Below, one piece after another: positions 13,801 through 27,345 of a stretch of DNA of 64,000 nt (its first letter is position 1; each line of letters starts with the position of its first letter). Made by a program: the position numbers and the translations under genes. Under the pieces are notes generated by a model. The model did no database searches. It was not told the origin of the DNA and saw only the letters and a program-made list of their open reading frames with translations. The DNA is from Tetranychus cinnabarinus (Eukaryota > Arthropoda > Arachnida > Trombidiformes > Tetranychidae): contig WHVY01000001.1 of the NCBI GenBank assembly GCA_022266195.1, positions 806,001 through 870,000 on the forward strand, in the 5' to 3' direction.

Positions 13801-16800
13801 GTCAATCAATTTAAGTCTTTGGGAAAAGAAAGGTTTCACTTTTGTATTCTTAGCTTGAATTAAATAAAATGCAAAATCCTCTTTTGCCTTAACAATGTTT
13901 TTTCACTTGAAACTCAATTTTTGCCTTTTCCTTCAAAATGAAATGAGGAAAACAGTTGAACGAAAAGTACAGAAATATTTGTATTTAATTTAGTTTTGGT
14001 TTACAGTAAACAGAAAAGAAATAAAATGCAAAATATTTGAGAATCAGATTATTTCTGTCAGCCTCAGAATTTTTGTCAACTTTTCTCTTCTTTTCTGCTT
14101 TTCCTTCCCAAGATGACAATAGCTGTGCATAAATACAGATGTGAAATTGGATACCTTTGAAGGGAATGAAAAATATTGAAATAAACAGATAAACATGAGA
14201 TAAGTTCAGTTTCGTCATTTCATCGAAATCATTCTTTTTCCTTCTTACGTCAAGGTAACCAAGCCGAACAAGAAATTCATTTAACTTTTGAAATAAAATT
14301 CAGAAATATGATAATTAGAAAAGAACGCTTTGCAGGAACGAAAAAAGGAAAAACATAATTCCAAGTTTCATGATACTTCAAAGAGATTTAAAGAAATTTC
14401 TTATAGAATTCAATGAATTCTGAAGTTTTTGTTTTCGTTCTTCGATAAAATTTTTGCCTTTTTCGAAAAATTTTGATTTCTAAATTTCTTTTTGAAAATA
14501 TTTATTTTTTGGATATTCGAGTAAATGGAATGAAAATTCATTAAATGAATGTTGAAAGGTTGGAAATGATTGATTGGAGTAATTTTTTATTCACAATTCT
14601 GTTGGAATAAATGAGCTTCTTTTCGAGTTTCGATAATTTTTCGTTTTATCTAATTACTTCTTCACTTTAGTTGAAATGTAATAAAATTATTGAAATGATG
14701 TGTGAAACAGAAACAAGAACATTTACTCATAATGAATGATTCAACAGCATTTCCAGTAGTAATTGGAGTGAATGCTTCAGGCTAAATACAATGTTATTCA
14801 ACGATTGAATGTGCAACAATTAATTGAACACAAGCTTAATGAGTGAAAACACGATTCCTTTCAACGATTCGAAACAATCTTTTTTCATTGCAAGTTGCAA
14901 TGAAATATACAAATTGAAATTTTCTTTACTCATTCCATGAAAGAGAAAATGAATGTTCAAGATTGTAATAAATTCTGTTCATGAAAATAACAATAATAAT
15001 TGAAAAAACGATGCTAATGATAACGAAAAGGAAAAATGAAGAAAACAAAGTTGAATAAGAAAATGATGAAAATCTTTTCAAATTAATTTCTGTTTCTTTT
15101 CACTTGGAATGTTTCACATTGAAACGTGAAATTACATCAATTGAAGTTTGTTGATCAATAGAACCAGAATGTAATTCGATTGGCCAGAAAAACTTTACCT
15201 TGTTTCGCCTGAAGCACTCCCAGTTCAAGACATTATTACATTTACCAAAAGTTGAAAAATAATGAACTCGAACAGAAATGGAAGAGAAAAATTTTTTACA
15301 TGAAAATCGTTTTCATTGAGATTATTCAAGAGTCTATCAGAATTTGATTTAAAACTGAAAAAAAATGAATTTTCGACTTGTAAGGTAAAATCCATTTCCA
15401 TTATCGATTCTTTTAAAGATTAAGATTGAAAAAATGAAAGAAAAAAATTGTTGATTAAAATGATAATTTTGAAATTCTTTTCCATTCCATGGTGAGAAAA
15501 AGGTGATTGAGTTGATGAACAAATGAATTGAAAATGTTCTCTCAGAAAATTCTTCAAATATCAAGTCGACTCTAAACATAAATTAAGATTATTTATCTGA
15601 TTGATGATGAGAATGTGGCAGAGAAAGAATGAAAGATTTGAGGAAAAAAAAGTTTCGTCTCTTCAATATCATTTGATATTCTAAATTCATACATTTTTTG
15701 TTTTGTCGGCATTCAATTGAATCCTCGGAAGCACGAAAAATGTCTTTACACTCATGTCTGGAATTCGGAAGGAGACATGAAAGGAAAGGGAAAACATGAA
15801 AGTTTGATTGAACTGAATAGTTGCTCAAGAATTTGGAAAATGTTTTATTCTGTAAAATGAATGCTAACAAATTATCGTTCAACTGATTTTGAAGGCAGCA
15901 AAATGATTAAATGAGATCAATGAGACTAAGAATATGTTTTACTTTTTCTTTTACCAAATGCTTCTTCTCATTATATTTCAAACTCGACTGATGCTCATGA
16001 TGGTTTTATAGCTTAATAAGCATCATTTCGAGTGACGAACATTTGGTCAACATGATTGGTGGAATGACGATGACAGTTGAAGCTTTAGGCTTTTGGTTAC
16101 TCGAAAAGTGGTCAGTTTATAATGATCAATATTTTCATCTCAATTATCATAATCATTCAATCATTCAATTTTGTTCCTGAGATGCACTTTTTTACAGAAA
16201 ATTTCATTTCTTCTTTTACTGATTTTGCTTTTTTCCATTTTCCGTTTTTCTCGCCATTATTTTCAACTTGGACTAAGGTCATAGCCAAAGGGTCATCATG
16301 ATTGTAACCAATCAATATCGAAATACTTTTCCTTTTCTCGTTTTTCATTCCTTTTTCACTTTACTTTTACTCTTGAAACTTGTATTAATAATACTCCAGA
16401 TGATGAGAAATGATAAAACTTGATTTGGAATGAAATTTGATTGATTTTTTTCATCTTTTGCTTTCTTCTTTTTCGTGAATTTCATGATTAAATGCTGATT
16501 CTGTTCATGTTAGAGAATTTCGTTTTTCTTTTGTAGCTTGAAACCAACTTGGAATGATTAGTTTTTGTACAAATTATGCTCCAGATGGAATCTTGTTCTG
16601 TTGGAATGAATTAGCAATTCGTAACAATTATCTATTCAGAATTGTTATCTAAGTTCAGTTTTAATTGTCTTTCTTTTGAAGCTGATAAATTGAATTCAAT
16701 CAATCTTAATTAGCCAACCAATTAATCAATCCAACCTTTAAAGTCAACATTTAACGATAAGATAAACAAAGAAATTCGTATTTTATCTTGAATTTTCTGC

Positions 16801-17274
16801 AAAGTGGAAATTCGAAAAATCTTTTCTTGGCTATGCAAAAAAACTTGAAATTCGGATATTTTTTGGAAATCGGTACAAAATTCATGCTTCATCAAAGAGA
16901 TCAAAGGATTAAAGTGAAATTTTAGTAAACATTGGATGAGCAAAAACTGACTGATTAATGGAAAGTAATCAACACTGAGTACAAAAATATCCTGCAAAAG
17001 ATGAAAGTGAATTTTCGTCACTCAAAAAGTTGAGCTTGCAGTTATCAGTCTGACAGCTTGTCAAATTACAAATGACAAACTAATGTTAGGAACAGAACAT
17101 CAAGTGTCCATAAAGAGATGAGACAAAAATTATAACGAAAAAGTCAAAAATGAAAAGCTCGAGATTCAAAACATTGAAAAATATTCTAATTAGCTATGAG
17201 AATTTCGCATCAAATAAAGAAAATTCTGTAAAATTCGCACCAAAAATGTAGATATCTATAATTTAAGTCACGTC
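7816..17274. other. gene-free AT-rich stretch
   Basis: I see no domain-bearing frame, tRNA-like fold or LTR/transposase signature. The content is AT-rich with many A/G-rich and T/C-rich tracts (for instance 10700-10740 and 13260-13345) and an AC microsatellite at 13166-13179. The longest frames, such as those at 10586-10942 and 15589-15882 on the minus strand, have unbiased residue content and no recognisable similarity. Confidence 0.5.
13166..13179. repeat. (AC)7 microsatellite
   Basis: Seven uninterrupted AC dinucleotides in a purine-rich context. Confidence 0.9.
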
Positions 17275-17550
17275 ATGGAAATAGAAAAAATAATTTTCGA
17301 AAATTTAAAAATCGAAGAAAAATTGACGACAATATTATCATATTTCTTGCTACTCCCAGATCAAATTCTCAGTTTCAAAGGATCGAAGGAAAATTTCATA
17401 GAAAATCATTCAAACGAACGATCAAATTTCGTTAGCTGGCAAGTTTCGTTATAAAAATAGAAAGCAATTATTTTCTATCGAAAACATGAAAATCGAAGAA
17501 AAATAGCCGAGAATATTATCGAATATTTTCACTCCAGTCTGAACTCCCAG
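17275..17550. repeat. imperfect tandem direct repeat, about 190-bp period
   Basis: Two related units (about 17275-17359 and 17445-17550) share, in order, an ATAGAAA-rich start, the block AATCGAAGAAAAAT, an AATATTATC block and the 8-mer ACTCCCAG at the end. Similarity is patchy between the shared blocks. No coding capacity is visible. Confidence 0.5.
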
Positions 17551-20500
17551 TTCGGATTCTCGCTTTTAAACATAATATTATTCAGTTTTGGGTTCATTTT
17601 TGTGATTCCCTTGTTTCCTGCTTTTCCACTGCAGTTCGTCTCTTCATTGCACTCTGTAGCTTATTAATGAACCATAGCTAATAAAGTCTCCAGGGAATGA
17701 TAATAATGTCTACCTGTCTTAAAACTGTTAACCTGTCACTTATTTTGAGATTAGATAACAAAAGGTCAACAATTTCGTCTTCCTTCATTGTCTTTGTATT
17801 TTTGCCAGATTTTTCTTTTCCATCTTTTCCTTTACTTTTACTTCTTCTCTGCTCTTGTCATTATCATGTCACATTGACATTGATGGTATAAAATTCATAC
17901 TCTTGCTCTTTTTTTATTCATTTATTACTATTATCTTGTTCCATTTTAATTGAGCAGCTCAGTCTTGGAAAGTTTCTTCTGCCTTCCCTGCACAGAACTC
18001 ATTGCAATCCCATTAAAATTTCTTAGCTTATTATTGAAGCAATAATGAAAAGAAACAATGAGAATAATAATAATTAGCAGTTAGCATCGATTTTTCCTCT
18101 TCTCTATATTGTTTCATTGCACATCTGTTTCTACTTATTTCTTACTATTACTTCCCAGTCCAACTCTCGTTTGACTCAATTTTTCATGTTAACCCATCAA
18201 CAAAACAATCAAGTTTCAAGTAAAGTATTATCAGAATCAAGAAAACATTTTTCTAATTGCTTTCCTTTTATTGGCAGTTTTTCAGGATGCTTAGTTTGAT
18301 GCAGCAAATTCATCTCCACAAAAGCCATAATTAGCTGGGAGTGAAAGCAGAATAAACTCAACAGTTAATCTGACGAGTGAATTGGATCAATTGAGTTGAA
18401 ATGAGGGGTTAAAGATGAAACCATTGATTGGTGGCAACAACCAAGGATAACATTTTAACTAAATAATTCACTATTGTAATATTAATTGTATTTGAAAGAT
18501 TTACTGTTGGTTAAACATATTGAACCATATCATATCAAAACTAATCAAGCAAAGTCTATCCTATTCCATAATAAATACACTTAAATCCCTTTCAAACATT
18601 TATTAGAACGAACAGAATTTTCATTTCCGAAAATTCTAGTCTTTCCAAGAAGAAATGAATATTTGTTAAAACAAAGAAATTCAGATTAAAAGATGAGCTC
18701 TTCTAAATCATCTTCTTACTAAGCAAAATGGTCTCTATTATTAATCAATATTCACTGTTGAATGTTCATTTTCAGTAAAAATTTTGTTCGATATATTTTC
18801 TCTGTTGGAACACTCGCCTGAAACATCCGTCATTCGTGAAATTTAAAGCAATGTTTGATCATTCTTAAGCTAAGTCGAACTATCAATTGCCATTTATCGA
18901 CACGGTGAACTGATCGTATTCATTTAAATTTAATTTTCTCTGCTAGCGTTTCACAAAATATTTTGGCATGTGCAAGTTTTTCCCCTGCGAAATCCTAAAT
19001 CAAGTTTGAGCTGATCGCAATCTGCCATTCGTTTGAAAACTTGTTTGCAAGAAATCAAAAAAGTGTATTATTAAACTGAATAAAAATCTTCCTTCGCTTT
19101 GCTAAACTCAGATAATAACAGAATTTTACTGAAAATAAAGGCCATTTCATAACGAACTATTCTGCGCAGAGCAATAAAGAGATCAAGAAAGAGTTAATCT
19201 TCTTTCATTCATTTTCGAGAAAAAAGTCCATTCGTTCGTTGCATGCATTCGTTTCTAAGTGGAGATACTTTAACCAGAAACAAACACTTTAATGAATTGC
19301 GATGATTCGAAATCGCTAAATTTTCGTTTCTATTTCGATTAAGCATTAAAAATCATATTTAATGCTTTAAACTATTCGATGAAGTGCCTCAATCTTGTTA
19401 TATCAATTATTATTAACTCAACAAGCTTGTTGACCTCTTCATTAAAGCATCCAGCAAAACCATTATTATCCTTAGAGAAATAATGTCCATAATTGATAGC
19501 ATAATTCATTCATTTCTTTGTTCATCATTTGATAAAAATGGATGTTACTCAAAATCAATGACTAGGAGTGGATTGGGTCAGTTTTATTATAACAATTTGT
19601 GCTCCAATTATTAGCATATAAATATGAATCTCAGGAATGGTTAGCAATTATGATGAATGAAGTAACAATTTTGAGAACATTCAAAATGAAATAATCATGA
19701 ACAAGATTCTTGATGGAGATATAAAAAAGAGACTTGCATGATGGATAATAAATTATTCTGGAAGAGGAGAAAAAAAAGAGAAACAATAGAGAATCGAATG
19801 AAAAACCAAGTGGAAAACAAAATATTAGCAAATGTATGAAAACGAATAAAGTTGAACTTCGTTTTTTTCTGTTGCTCCAAGGAAAATGAAATGAAAATGA
19901 ATAGCAAAAACATGAGCTTTTTTCTTCCAGAAATAATATGAATTTGAAACCTTTTCTCTTCTCTTTATTCATCTTCTTATCTCATTCCTTCTTCTTCTGT
20001 GTTTTGACTTTAAAAAGTTAACCCTTTGAAGCAAATAAAATGCTCTAAGATAAAGACTTTATATTAAGATGTTCTTCTTAGCTTTTATTACAATCATTAT
20101 CATGGGATCAAAATGTGTTCAAATGTTTACTTGTAAAAATAAGTGGAAAATGGTAGAGTTTTGATTCCATTGATACCGATTAATGTTATTTATTAGAAAT
20201 TCATGTTTGCCTGAACACCAGATGTTTACTCGTCAATTGCCTTCGACTTTTGATAAAACCTTTTTTCTCTATTCAACTCATTCTGACTGAATTGATTTGA
20301 AAATGAAAGTTATTCTAATTGAAATACTCTTGATATCAAATAATGTTACTTTAAACAATGAAAATCAAAACTTTATTCACCTTTTCATTTCGACATTTAT
20401 ATTGTTTAAACTTGACCTGTTCAGCTATAAATGGAAATCAGAATAAACGATTTCGAATAGAGATTTCAATTCACTTTTGTTTTTCTCCAAAAGAATACTT

Positions 20501-23500
20501 TTTCTTATCCAAACATCAAACTCTTTTATCGAAGTGAAAGAATGAAAATTTCGCTTATCTTCTAGAAATGAACTTCGAAAATTCTATCAAATTCGCAAAG
20601 TAAATTTTCCATTTTAAAAGTAAAAAATTTTTCCAAGTTTGAAAAGAGATTTTCAAAGAGAAAAAGCGAAATCAGAAAACGGTGTTTCGACTGTTGACCT
20701 TTCTTGATCTTGACTATCTCATCCGGGAACAATCTGGATCGTCGAAAAAATGAAACTTTCGATATTCCATAAACTTCGAGTGTTTATTCAAGAGAAAATT
20801 TTATCAAGTGAATTTGAAGAAATTTCAATAAAATTCAAATTCTGACCGATAACAAAGATGCAACTGAGCAGCTTTTGTGGCAACAATGATTGAATGTGAA
20901 CTATGAAAAATGATTGGAACGTTGAAATTATCGATTTTCTGTAACATTTTTTTTCGTCAATTTTTCCAATTCTATTTTTCTTGCCATTTCAATCAATTCT
21001 GTTAACGAAAATGCCATACAAATAAGTAAACATGTAAACTTGAACTTTCATGTTTTATTATCTCAACACTAACCAAGCTTTTTTTTCTGTTCGCCAACAA
21101 AAAGAGCCTTTAGCAGTTTGAAAAGAGCTCAAAGTAAATACAAGAAAGTGTGTAAACTTATATTTATTGGTTTCATGATATTACAATAATAACTCAGGGA
21201 AGGCAAAAAAAGTTAACGAATGGACAAGAATAATATTATCTTGTGATATTTATTTTCCTCTTTTTCTTGTTTCTCCCAAAACAGGCGAGAACCAAATTTC
21301 ATTGGTTCGTTTCATTGTTTTCTGGTTGATGAAAATGTTGAAATGAATCAAGAAAACAAGAAAAAGAAGAAAAAAAATCGAAAGTTTACCTTGCAAGTTA
21401 ACTCATCATTTTTGATTAAAAAAAGAGAAACCAAAGTGAGTTGAAAATTGGAATTTTGAAGAATCGAAAAAAAGTTCTTGTCAAAAGCAGATTCAATAAT
21501 TTTACTCTTTCAATCTTGGATTACAATGAAAGCCAATCCAAGTAAAGTGTTGTTATTGACAAAACTTGAAAATTTTATGTTAATGTTGCAAGTAAAAAAG
21601 GTTTCACTTTCATTGACATTTTTGTTTCTTTCTCTTGAATCTCTTTCAATTGAGAACAAAAGTTTCTCATCTAAGAACCATCTTCATCATCATCAACATC
21701 AACATGCTCATTATCATGTTTGAATCGAGCGAAAATTTACCTCAAAAGAAAATCAAGTTTTAACCCAAAAGGAAGTAAACAATAAATCTCACATTTTCTG
21801 TGTGTTTCCATTATTTTTTGAAGCTTCCTTTTGCTTCTTCCATAGTTATCATTACCATTACTATTATCATCATTTCTTTCAACAATTTTTCTTTTCACTT
21901 TTTTCTTCTTCTTTCTTCAGTTTTCTCGAAAGTTAAGCTCAACATTTTCCTTGTTACAAAATTTTCTTTCGCCTTCTTCAGCCAACAACAATGAACAACT
22001 TAGCTTACTCTTTACTACTCTATCCAATCCCAGTCAACCTTTTATCAAAACTTTTTGCCTCCTTAATGCACATCAAAATTGTATCAAGAGAAGGGAAGAA
22101 ATAGCAAAAGAAGAAGAAGAAGAAAAAAAGATGAAAAGAAGAAAAAATTTGTTTCGTTGAAGGCAGAGAAAGACTTGAAATCTCAGCATTCTATTCTTCA
22201 TGTTATTACGTCTAATCATTGTTTACAGTGTGACATACTTAAAGAGGCAAAAATACCATTGGAATGGTCATTCAGGAAAACCATGAAATCAATGAACTTT
22301 TACCATTAATACCTTTTCTTCTCATCTTCAAGATATTTTACTTTTCTTCTTGACAAATGAATTTCTTACCTAATTCATTGCAACTCCATGTGTGTGTTTA
22401 ATGCGCTTTTTGTCCTCTCTTTTTACTTATTCTTACTTTTCAAATGACATCATGTTAACTTCCTGTTGTATTCAGTTTCAACTCGCTTCTCTTTTCGTCA
22501 TTATTACTCTTGTCTCAACGTTGTTATTATCTAGCTCTCAGTTCTGGACATTTTTTTTCTCTTTTTCTTTATCATTTTAGCTTTTTTTGTGTTGGATAAG
22601 TTTTTGTTGTTTGATCAATAATAATAGTACATTAGGCTTCTTGTTACACTTTTTGGGCTTTTTTACTTTTCCACATTTTTTTCATCTTTTTTTCATTCTT
22701 TTCCGTTCAATTCTTGGACATTTTGCTCGAGTTAATAAACGTTACTCAATAAAGATAATTGTGGGACAAGAAAATTGTAACAAAATTACAGCAAATCTAA
22801 TGGTTCGTTTATTGCTTTTATATTGAAACTTTTGACTTATGGGAAGGAACAGTGGAAAGAGCAAGGAAAATGTAAACATTAATGACAATGATAACGAATA
22901 TGAAAGCATGAACATGATGAAAGTGGTGATGAAAATGATGCTCATGATGGTGATGTAAATAGAGAAGAAAATTGATCTGTTCAATGATGTGAGAGAAATG
23001 AAATTTTATCACTTTAAGAATGGCGCAAAGAATAAAAATGTTATTAGATTTGCATTGGATGGGGAAAGGGGAAAATGTTGATCTAAAGTGACTTGAAATG
23101 CAATGAGAGACATTGGTTTGCTTTTAACGTTTCTTTCTCTCCTTTTGTTTCATCTTCATCTTCTTCATCATCATCATCATCATCATCATTATGCTTTTTG
23201 CCTTTGACAATTCCCAGTGAATCAGTAAACCTTTTTACTTGGAACGCAATGAGCAAAATGAGAGAAAAGAGAAACAACTATTACATTCAGCAAAAGGAAA
23301 GAGAGATAAATAAAGTATCATGAGGAAAAAAAAGAGTTGCATTTGCTGCTGATGGAACATCAAGGGAATTGTCGTGCGTAACAATTTCCATGTAACCAAA
23401 AAAGAAAAGATGAAGATGAATGAAAGTTGAAATGGAAAGATGGTGAAAACGAGAAAAAGATAAAAACCACATAAATAGATAAAACAAACAGTTTCAACTC

Positions 23501-23611
23501 AAAACTTCATGCAAGTAAAATTGAAAGAAAAAATTCTAAAATCGCTGAGTTAATCTTGCTTTTCATAAACATGACATCATTGATATACATCATTAAAGAA
23601 TCCTAGGAGTG
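17551..23611. other. gene-free AT-rich stretch
   Basis: Only low-complexity frames occur, driven by CTT/TTC and AAG/GAA tracts, plus a (TCA)n microsatellite near 23151-23191. No splice-bounded conserved exon was recognised on either strand. Confidence 0.5.
23151..23191. repeat. (TCA/TTC)n trinucleotide repeat
   Basis: About ten TCA units flanked by TTC units. Read on the minus strand it gives a run of Asp codons, which explains an otherwise acidic-looking frame there. Confidence 0.85.
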
Positions 23612-23760
23612 CATACTGGGAGTGAGCGATATGAGTGGGTAATATGATCTAGCACTGGGAATGAGTGCTGGGAGTTGGTGCTGGGAATTAATACTCAGAA
23701 TGGAACTTGGAGTTGATTGAGGGAATTGTGACTGGGAGTTAAGGCTTGGAGTGAGTCTAG
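23612..23760. repeat. degenerate minisatellite of about 13 bp, CTGGGAGTT-like
   Basis: Successive units begin CTGGGAGTG, CTGGGAATG, CTGGGAGTT, CTGGGAATT, CTTGGAGTT, CTGGGAGTT and CTTGGAGTG at intervals of mostly 12-14 bases. Two further exact CTGGGAGT words occur at 24042-24049 and 24085-24092. The array is G-rich against a strongly AT-rich background. Confidence 0.65.
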
Positions 23761-26520
23761 TTCAGTGAATTGAATGTAATATTTCGCTAAACCTTTCAGT
23801 GATCCTAAAGTACCGATACTGTGTCTTTTGATAATTGATATTAACCAAACGAGGGATCTGTTAAAATCATTACACGAATCTAGAGAATCTAGAGAAATAT
23901 TATCTTTATTCCACAGACTGGGAGACAAAATTCATGCTCTAATTTTGCTCATTAGATACTTGATACTCTATGGATTTCGAGCGATATATCCATCGAGTAG
24001 CTGATTGAAAAACAGAATAAAGGTGAATGCACAAGTTTCTTCTGGGAGTGAATTTGGAGAACCTTATTGGATATTGGTTGAGTACTGGGAGTTGGTACAA
24101 GAATAATAGTTGATAATGGAAAATGTTACGAATTATTGCATGAATCAAGGTATTGCAAAATGACTATCGAAACGAAAGCACAGAAACTAAAAATGAATAG
24201 GAAAGAGAAGTTCATTTCATCAATTTTATCTTTATCATTCATTGAAAGAAAGATTATTCACAATGGCGAGAGAGTTTAGTGAAACAAAAATTGCTCAGAT
24301 AAATCGATATAAAAAGATTCCTCTTTTGCTTTTAAAAGATGCTTTTCAGTAAACACATTGAGAGAAAAGATTTTTTTCATCTTTTACATTCTTTCTCTTC
24401 ATCCTCATCATGAGAAGAATCAGCAATACCAGAACTTTATATCCATTCATATAAAAATGACAACCATTCGTTATGCTTGGATGCTAATTCTATCAGAATC
24501 ATAAAAATATCTATTTATTTGCTTCTCTTCTTATATCTATGATAACATATGCAGACTAATTCTGGGCGCTTGGGAGTTATCATTTTATCCACTCCGAGCA
24601 ACATTTTTCTTGTCTATTTTTACTTGCATACATTTATATATCAACTTTTTTTCTTGTTCACAGAATCACCAGAATACAAGTTTTCTATTTCATGTACTTC
24701 TCTCTCTCCCTTGCCTGAAAAGGCGAACATATTCAGTCTCAGAATTTTTTATTTCAATTCTTTGTTTTTCATTCCTTTATTCACTTGACTTATCTTGTTG
24801 TTTTTGCTGTTAAATGACAAAGAGCGTAAGAATGGAAAACGAAGAAAAAAAGTTGATATTCTTTTGGTTGTCAAAATAAAATGTAAACTTGACAATTTTA
24901 TTATTAAATGAATAGGAATTTGAAACAATTTAATAAACAAAACGCAACGGAAAAGCAAAAGAAAATTTGAATACTCAATTGAACCAATCAAGTTGAATGT
25001 GAAAAATGAAGTTATCATGTCATAGAAGAGCATTTACTTTTGTTTCAGTGAAAACATTTTCTCACAAAAAGCAAAAGACTTTCAAGAAAAAAATCATTCC
25101 CTGATAAGTATCAAGACATGATGTTATCCAGATGTGATTCTTGTTATTTGAATGTTATCAATCAGCGATAAAAATTGAGTTTAAAATAGAAGAAGAAGAA
25201 AAAAAATTCTTTAATTCTTTAAATAAGTCAGTACTTTGCTAGTGAACATTATTGATGCTATAAAAATAGTTCAACTCATGTTGATGGAGCATTAAGGAGT
25301 AATCATTATCATCAACTGAAAATAAACACAAGAAATATTACTTTTTTGTTCCTAACACACGAACAATGACCTTACAATTCTTGAGCATTTGCCTGCATTT
25401 CAATTCCTTAATTCACCCTTTGATTCCCTCCTCGTCACTTATCTTCAACTCTTCATTCCCATCATCATCATCATCATCTATTGTTTAAGCGACTCACAAC
25501 TTGCCTCATCAATGTGAACTTCGTAATATGCACATGATTATTATCACTCTATTCTTGTGTCACCTTTTCTTCATCCTTTTACTTGGAGTCGAAAAATGGA
25601 GAATCCAAACAATAAAAACACTGAGAATGCAGAATTGCAGGGAAAGAAATTCTGTGAAAGATGAAAGTGTAAGAAAAAGAAAGATGCAAAAAAAAAAACA
25701 AATGTTTCAACCAATTTCTCAGCATGAATTTTATCGATTTTTTCTTTCGTCTCTTTTGCTTTTATTTTACTCTTCATACTTTTCACTCCCAATTCACATT
25801 CCCTGTTATCCTTATTTTTCCCTTTCTTTTCCCATTCCTTTATATGATGTGATTCTCTTTCACGCTTTTTTTCTAAACTTTAACTCTTTTTATCTTCTCT
25901 TTCTTTTTTATCTTCTTCTTCTTCTTCTTCACTCCTGTTCCCATTTTACTTAAAGGTAGACTTGCGTTTATTCCTTTTTCTCTTTTTCCTCTTTTTTCCT
26001 TCTCTGTCTCTCTCTTTTCATTCCCTTTCGAGTTATCATTTTGCGCATGAATGCAAAACCATCATCAGTATTGTTATCATCATTATCATCATAATTATCA
26101 TCTCAACTTTTATTCCTTCATCATCCTGAGAATGAGAATAGCAACAATTGAAACTAAACTGATTCAAAAATGAGGAATAAAATTGAAAATGAAAAGGCTT
26201 TTCATTTCAAACAATATTTTTCATCTTTTTACTCTGATTAAACCTTGAGGTTGTTAACATTCAAAACTTGCAAGAGCTTTTCCTTGTCATCAAGTCATCA
26301 AAATCATTGACAGTTTGTTAAATTGAAAACAAAGCAATTAACTTGTGTCATGGAAATAATTTGCTAGCAAATTTTTCAAACTTAAAAGCATTGGTTGAAA
26401 GAGTCATTGTCATAGCGGTGAATTATTTGCATGTCTGGAGAAAATTTTGTCTTTTGTTTTTTCGTTGGTAATGAATTAGATTGTTTCATTTTGTGTACAA
26501 TTTTATGTCAATATTGTTAA
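23761..26520. other. gene-free AT-rich stretch with trinucleotide repeats
   Basis: It contains (ATC)n near 25460-25478, (TTC)n at 25911-25930 and a long T/C-rich run from about 25730 to 26040. I see no supported gene. If the exon at 26554-26767 continues downstream, this would lie in its first intron. Confidence 0.45.
25911..25930. repeat. (TTC)n repeat
   Basis: Nearly seven uninterrupted TTC/CTT units within a longer pyrimidine tract. Confidence 0.85.
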
Positions 26521-26553
26521 TTTAGTCTGGAAATGGAAAAGAGAAATTCTTAC

Positions 26554-26767
26554 TTGAATCGAATCCCATGAAACGTTTTCCTTGAATAAAGTTTCTATCT
26601 TGATAGTTGTAGGAATGTGATTCACCTAGTGCATTTAAAGGTCCCATTCCGTGACGAAGAGGAGCCGAAGTCTGACCCATACTTTCAGATATATGAGAGG
26701 GTGGCGGTGGAGGTAATCCACCTCCTCCAACGCCTTCCATGCTATTACCAAGACTGTTTGATCTCAT
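26554..26767 (-). CDS. 5' coding exon of an unrecognised Gly/Pro-rich protein (partial)
   Basis: An ATG at 26767 is preceded two codons upstream by an in-frame TGA, which fits a first coding exon. The 71-codon reading is not low-complexity overall: it has a GVGGGG segment followed by five prolines, then mixed Met, Gly, His, Tyr and Arg residues. It ends at a plausible splice donor, CAA|GTAAGA, with GT at 26553-26552, in phase 1. Without splicing the frame runs to a stop at 26522. I do not recognise the family; it resembles intrinsically disordered N-termini of regulatory or RNA-binding proteins, but that is a guess. The start of this exon and its upstream region were duplicated to 43345-43840, where the frame is broken. 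Confidence 0.45.
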
Positions 26768-27345
26768 TCCTCAGAAATGGTTGAAATACAAATGGAATTG
26801 TTTCTCATCCAACAATTGCACATTTAAACCACTTCGTACACACAATAACAAATGGTGAGATGAAATCGACGAAAAAAAAGAAGAAGAATGATTGTCAATA
26901 AACTGTTACAACAAACGATCCAGGTAAAGTCAAACACTTAATTAGAATGATTTACAAGAGTAACAACAGAATGATAATTTTAACCAATTGACACAAAGTT
27001 GATCAAGGTGAATGTCTAATGAAAGGGAGACAAAGAGAGAGAGAGAGAGAGAAAAGAGGAGAAAAAGAAAGAGTATAAACTAAGTTGAAGTGAATGTGAA
27101 AACAGTTAACAACTTGAACTCGTGAGTAAGAACTAAAAATATAATCTGGAAAAGCATGATGAACGATACAAACGATTCACTTTTTCCTCTTTTTCCACAA
27201 GCATTGAATCAGATGAATCCGTAGTTACAAAACTGAATACATTCCCTGTACATTTGCTCCATCTCTTGTTGATCAAAAAAAGACATTAATTTCGTTCCAA
27301 ACGATAGAACCCAGTCAGTCACGCCACCTATCGATTGATATTCCA
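26733..27345. repeat. segmental duplication block 1, copy A
   Basis: This block aligns with 43345-43840 in the same orientation. Shared landmarks in order are ATGCTATTACCAAGACTG, GAATTGTTTCTCATCCAAC, GAAACGATCCAGG-like sequence, GATCAAGGTGAATGTCTAATG and ACATTCCCTGTACATT. Copy A contains the start of the exon at 26554-26767 plus its upstream region. A (GA)n tract at 27034-27052 is present here and absent from the other copy. Confidence 0.75.
27034..27052. repeat. (GA)n microsatellite
   Basis: Nine GA/AG dinucleotides without interruption, inside duplication block 1 copy A only. Confidence 0.9.

Noticed and set aside
15589..15882. 97-codon minus-strand frame with several Cys and His
   Set aside because: No spacing matches a known zinc finger, and flanking sequence shows no promoter or splice context.
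21478..26000. Several Ser/Leu/Phe-rich open frames on the plus strand
   Set aside because: They are translations of long T/C-rich tracts, often overlapping each other in different frames, without domains.
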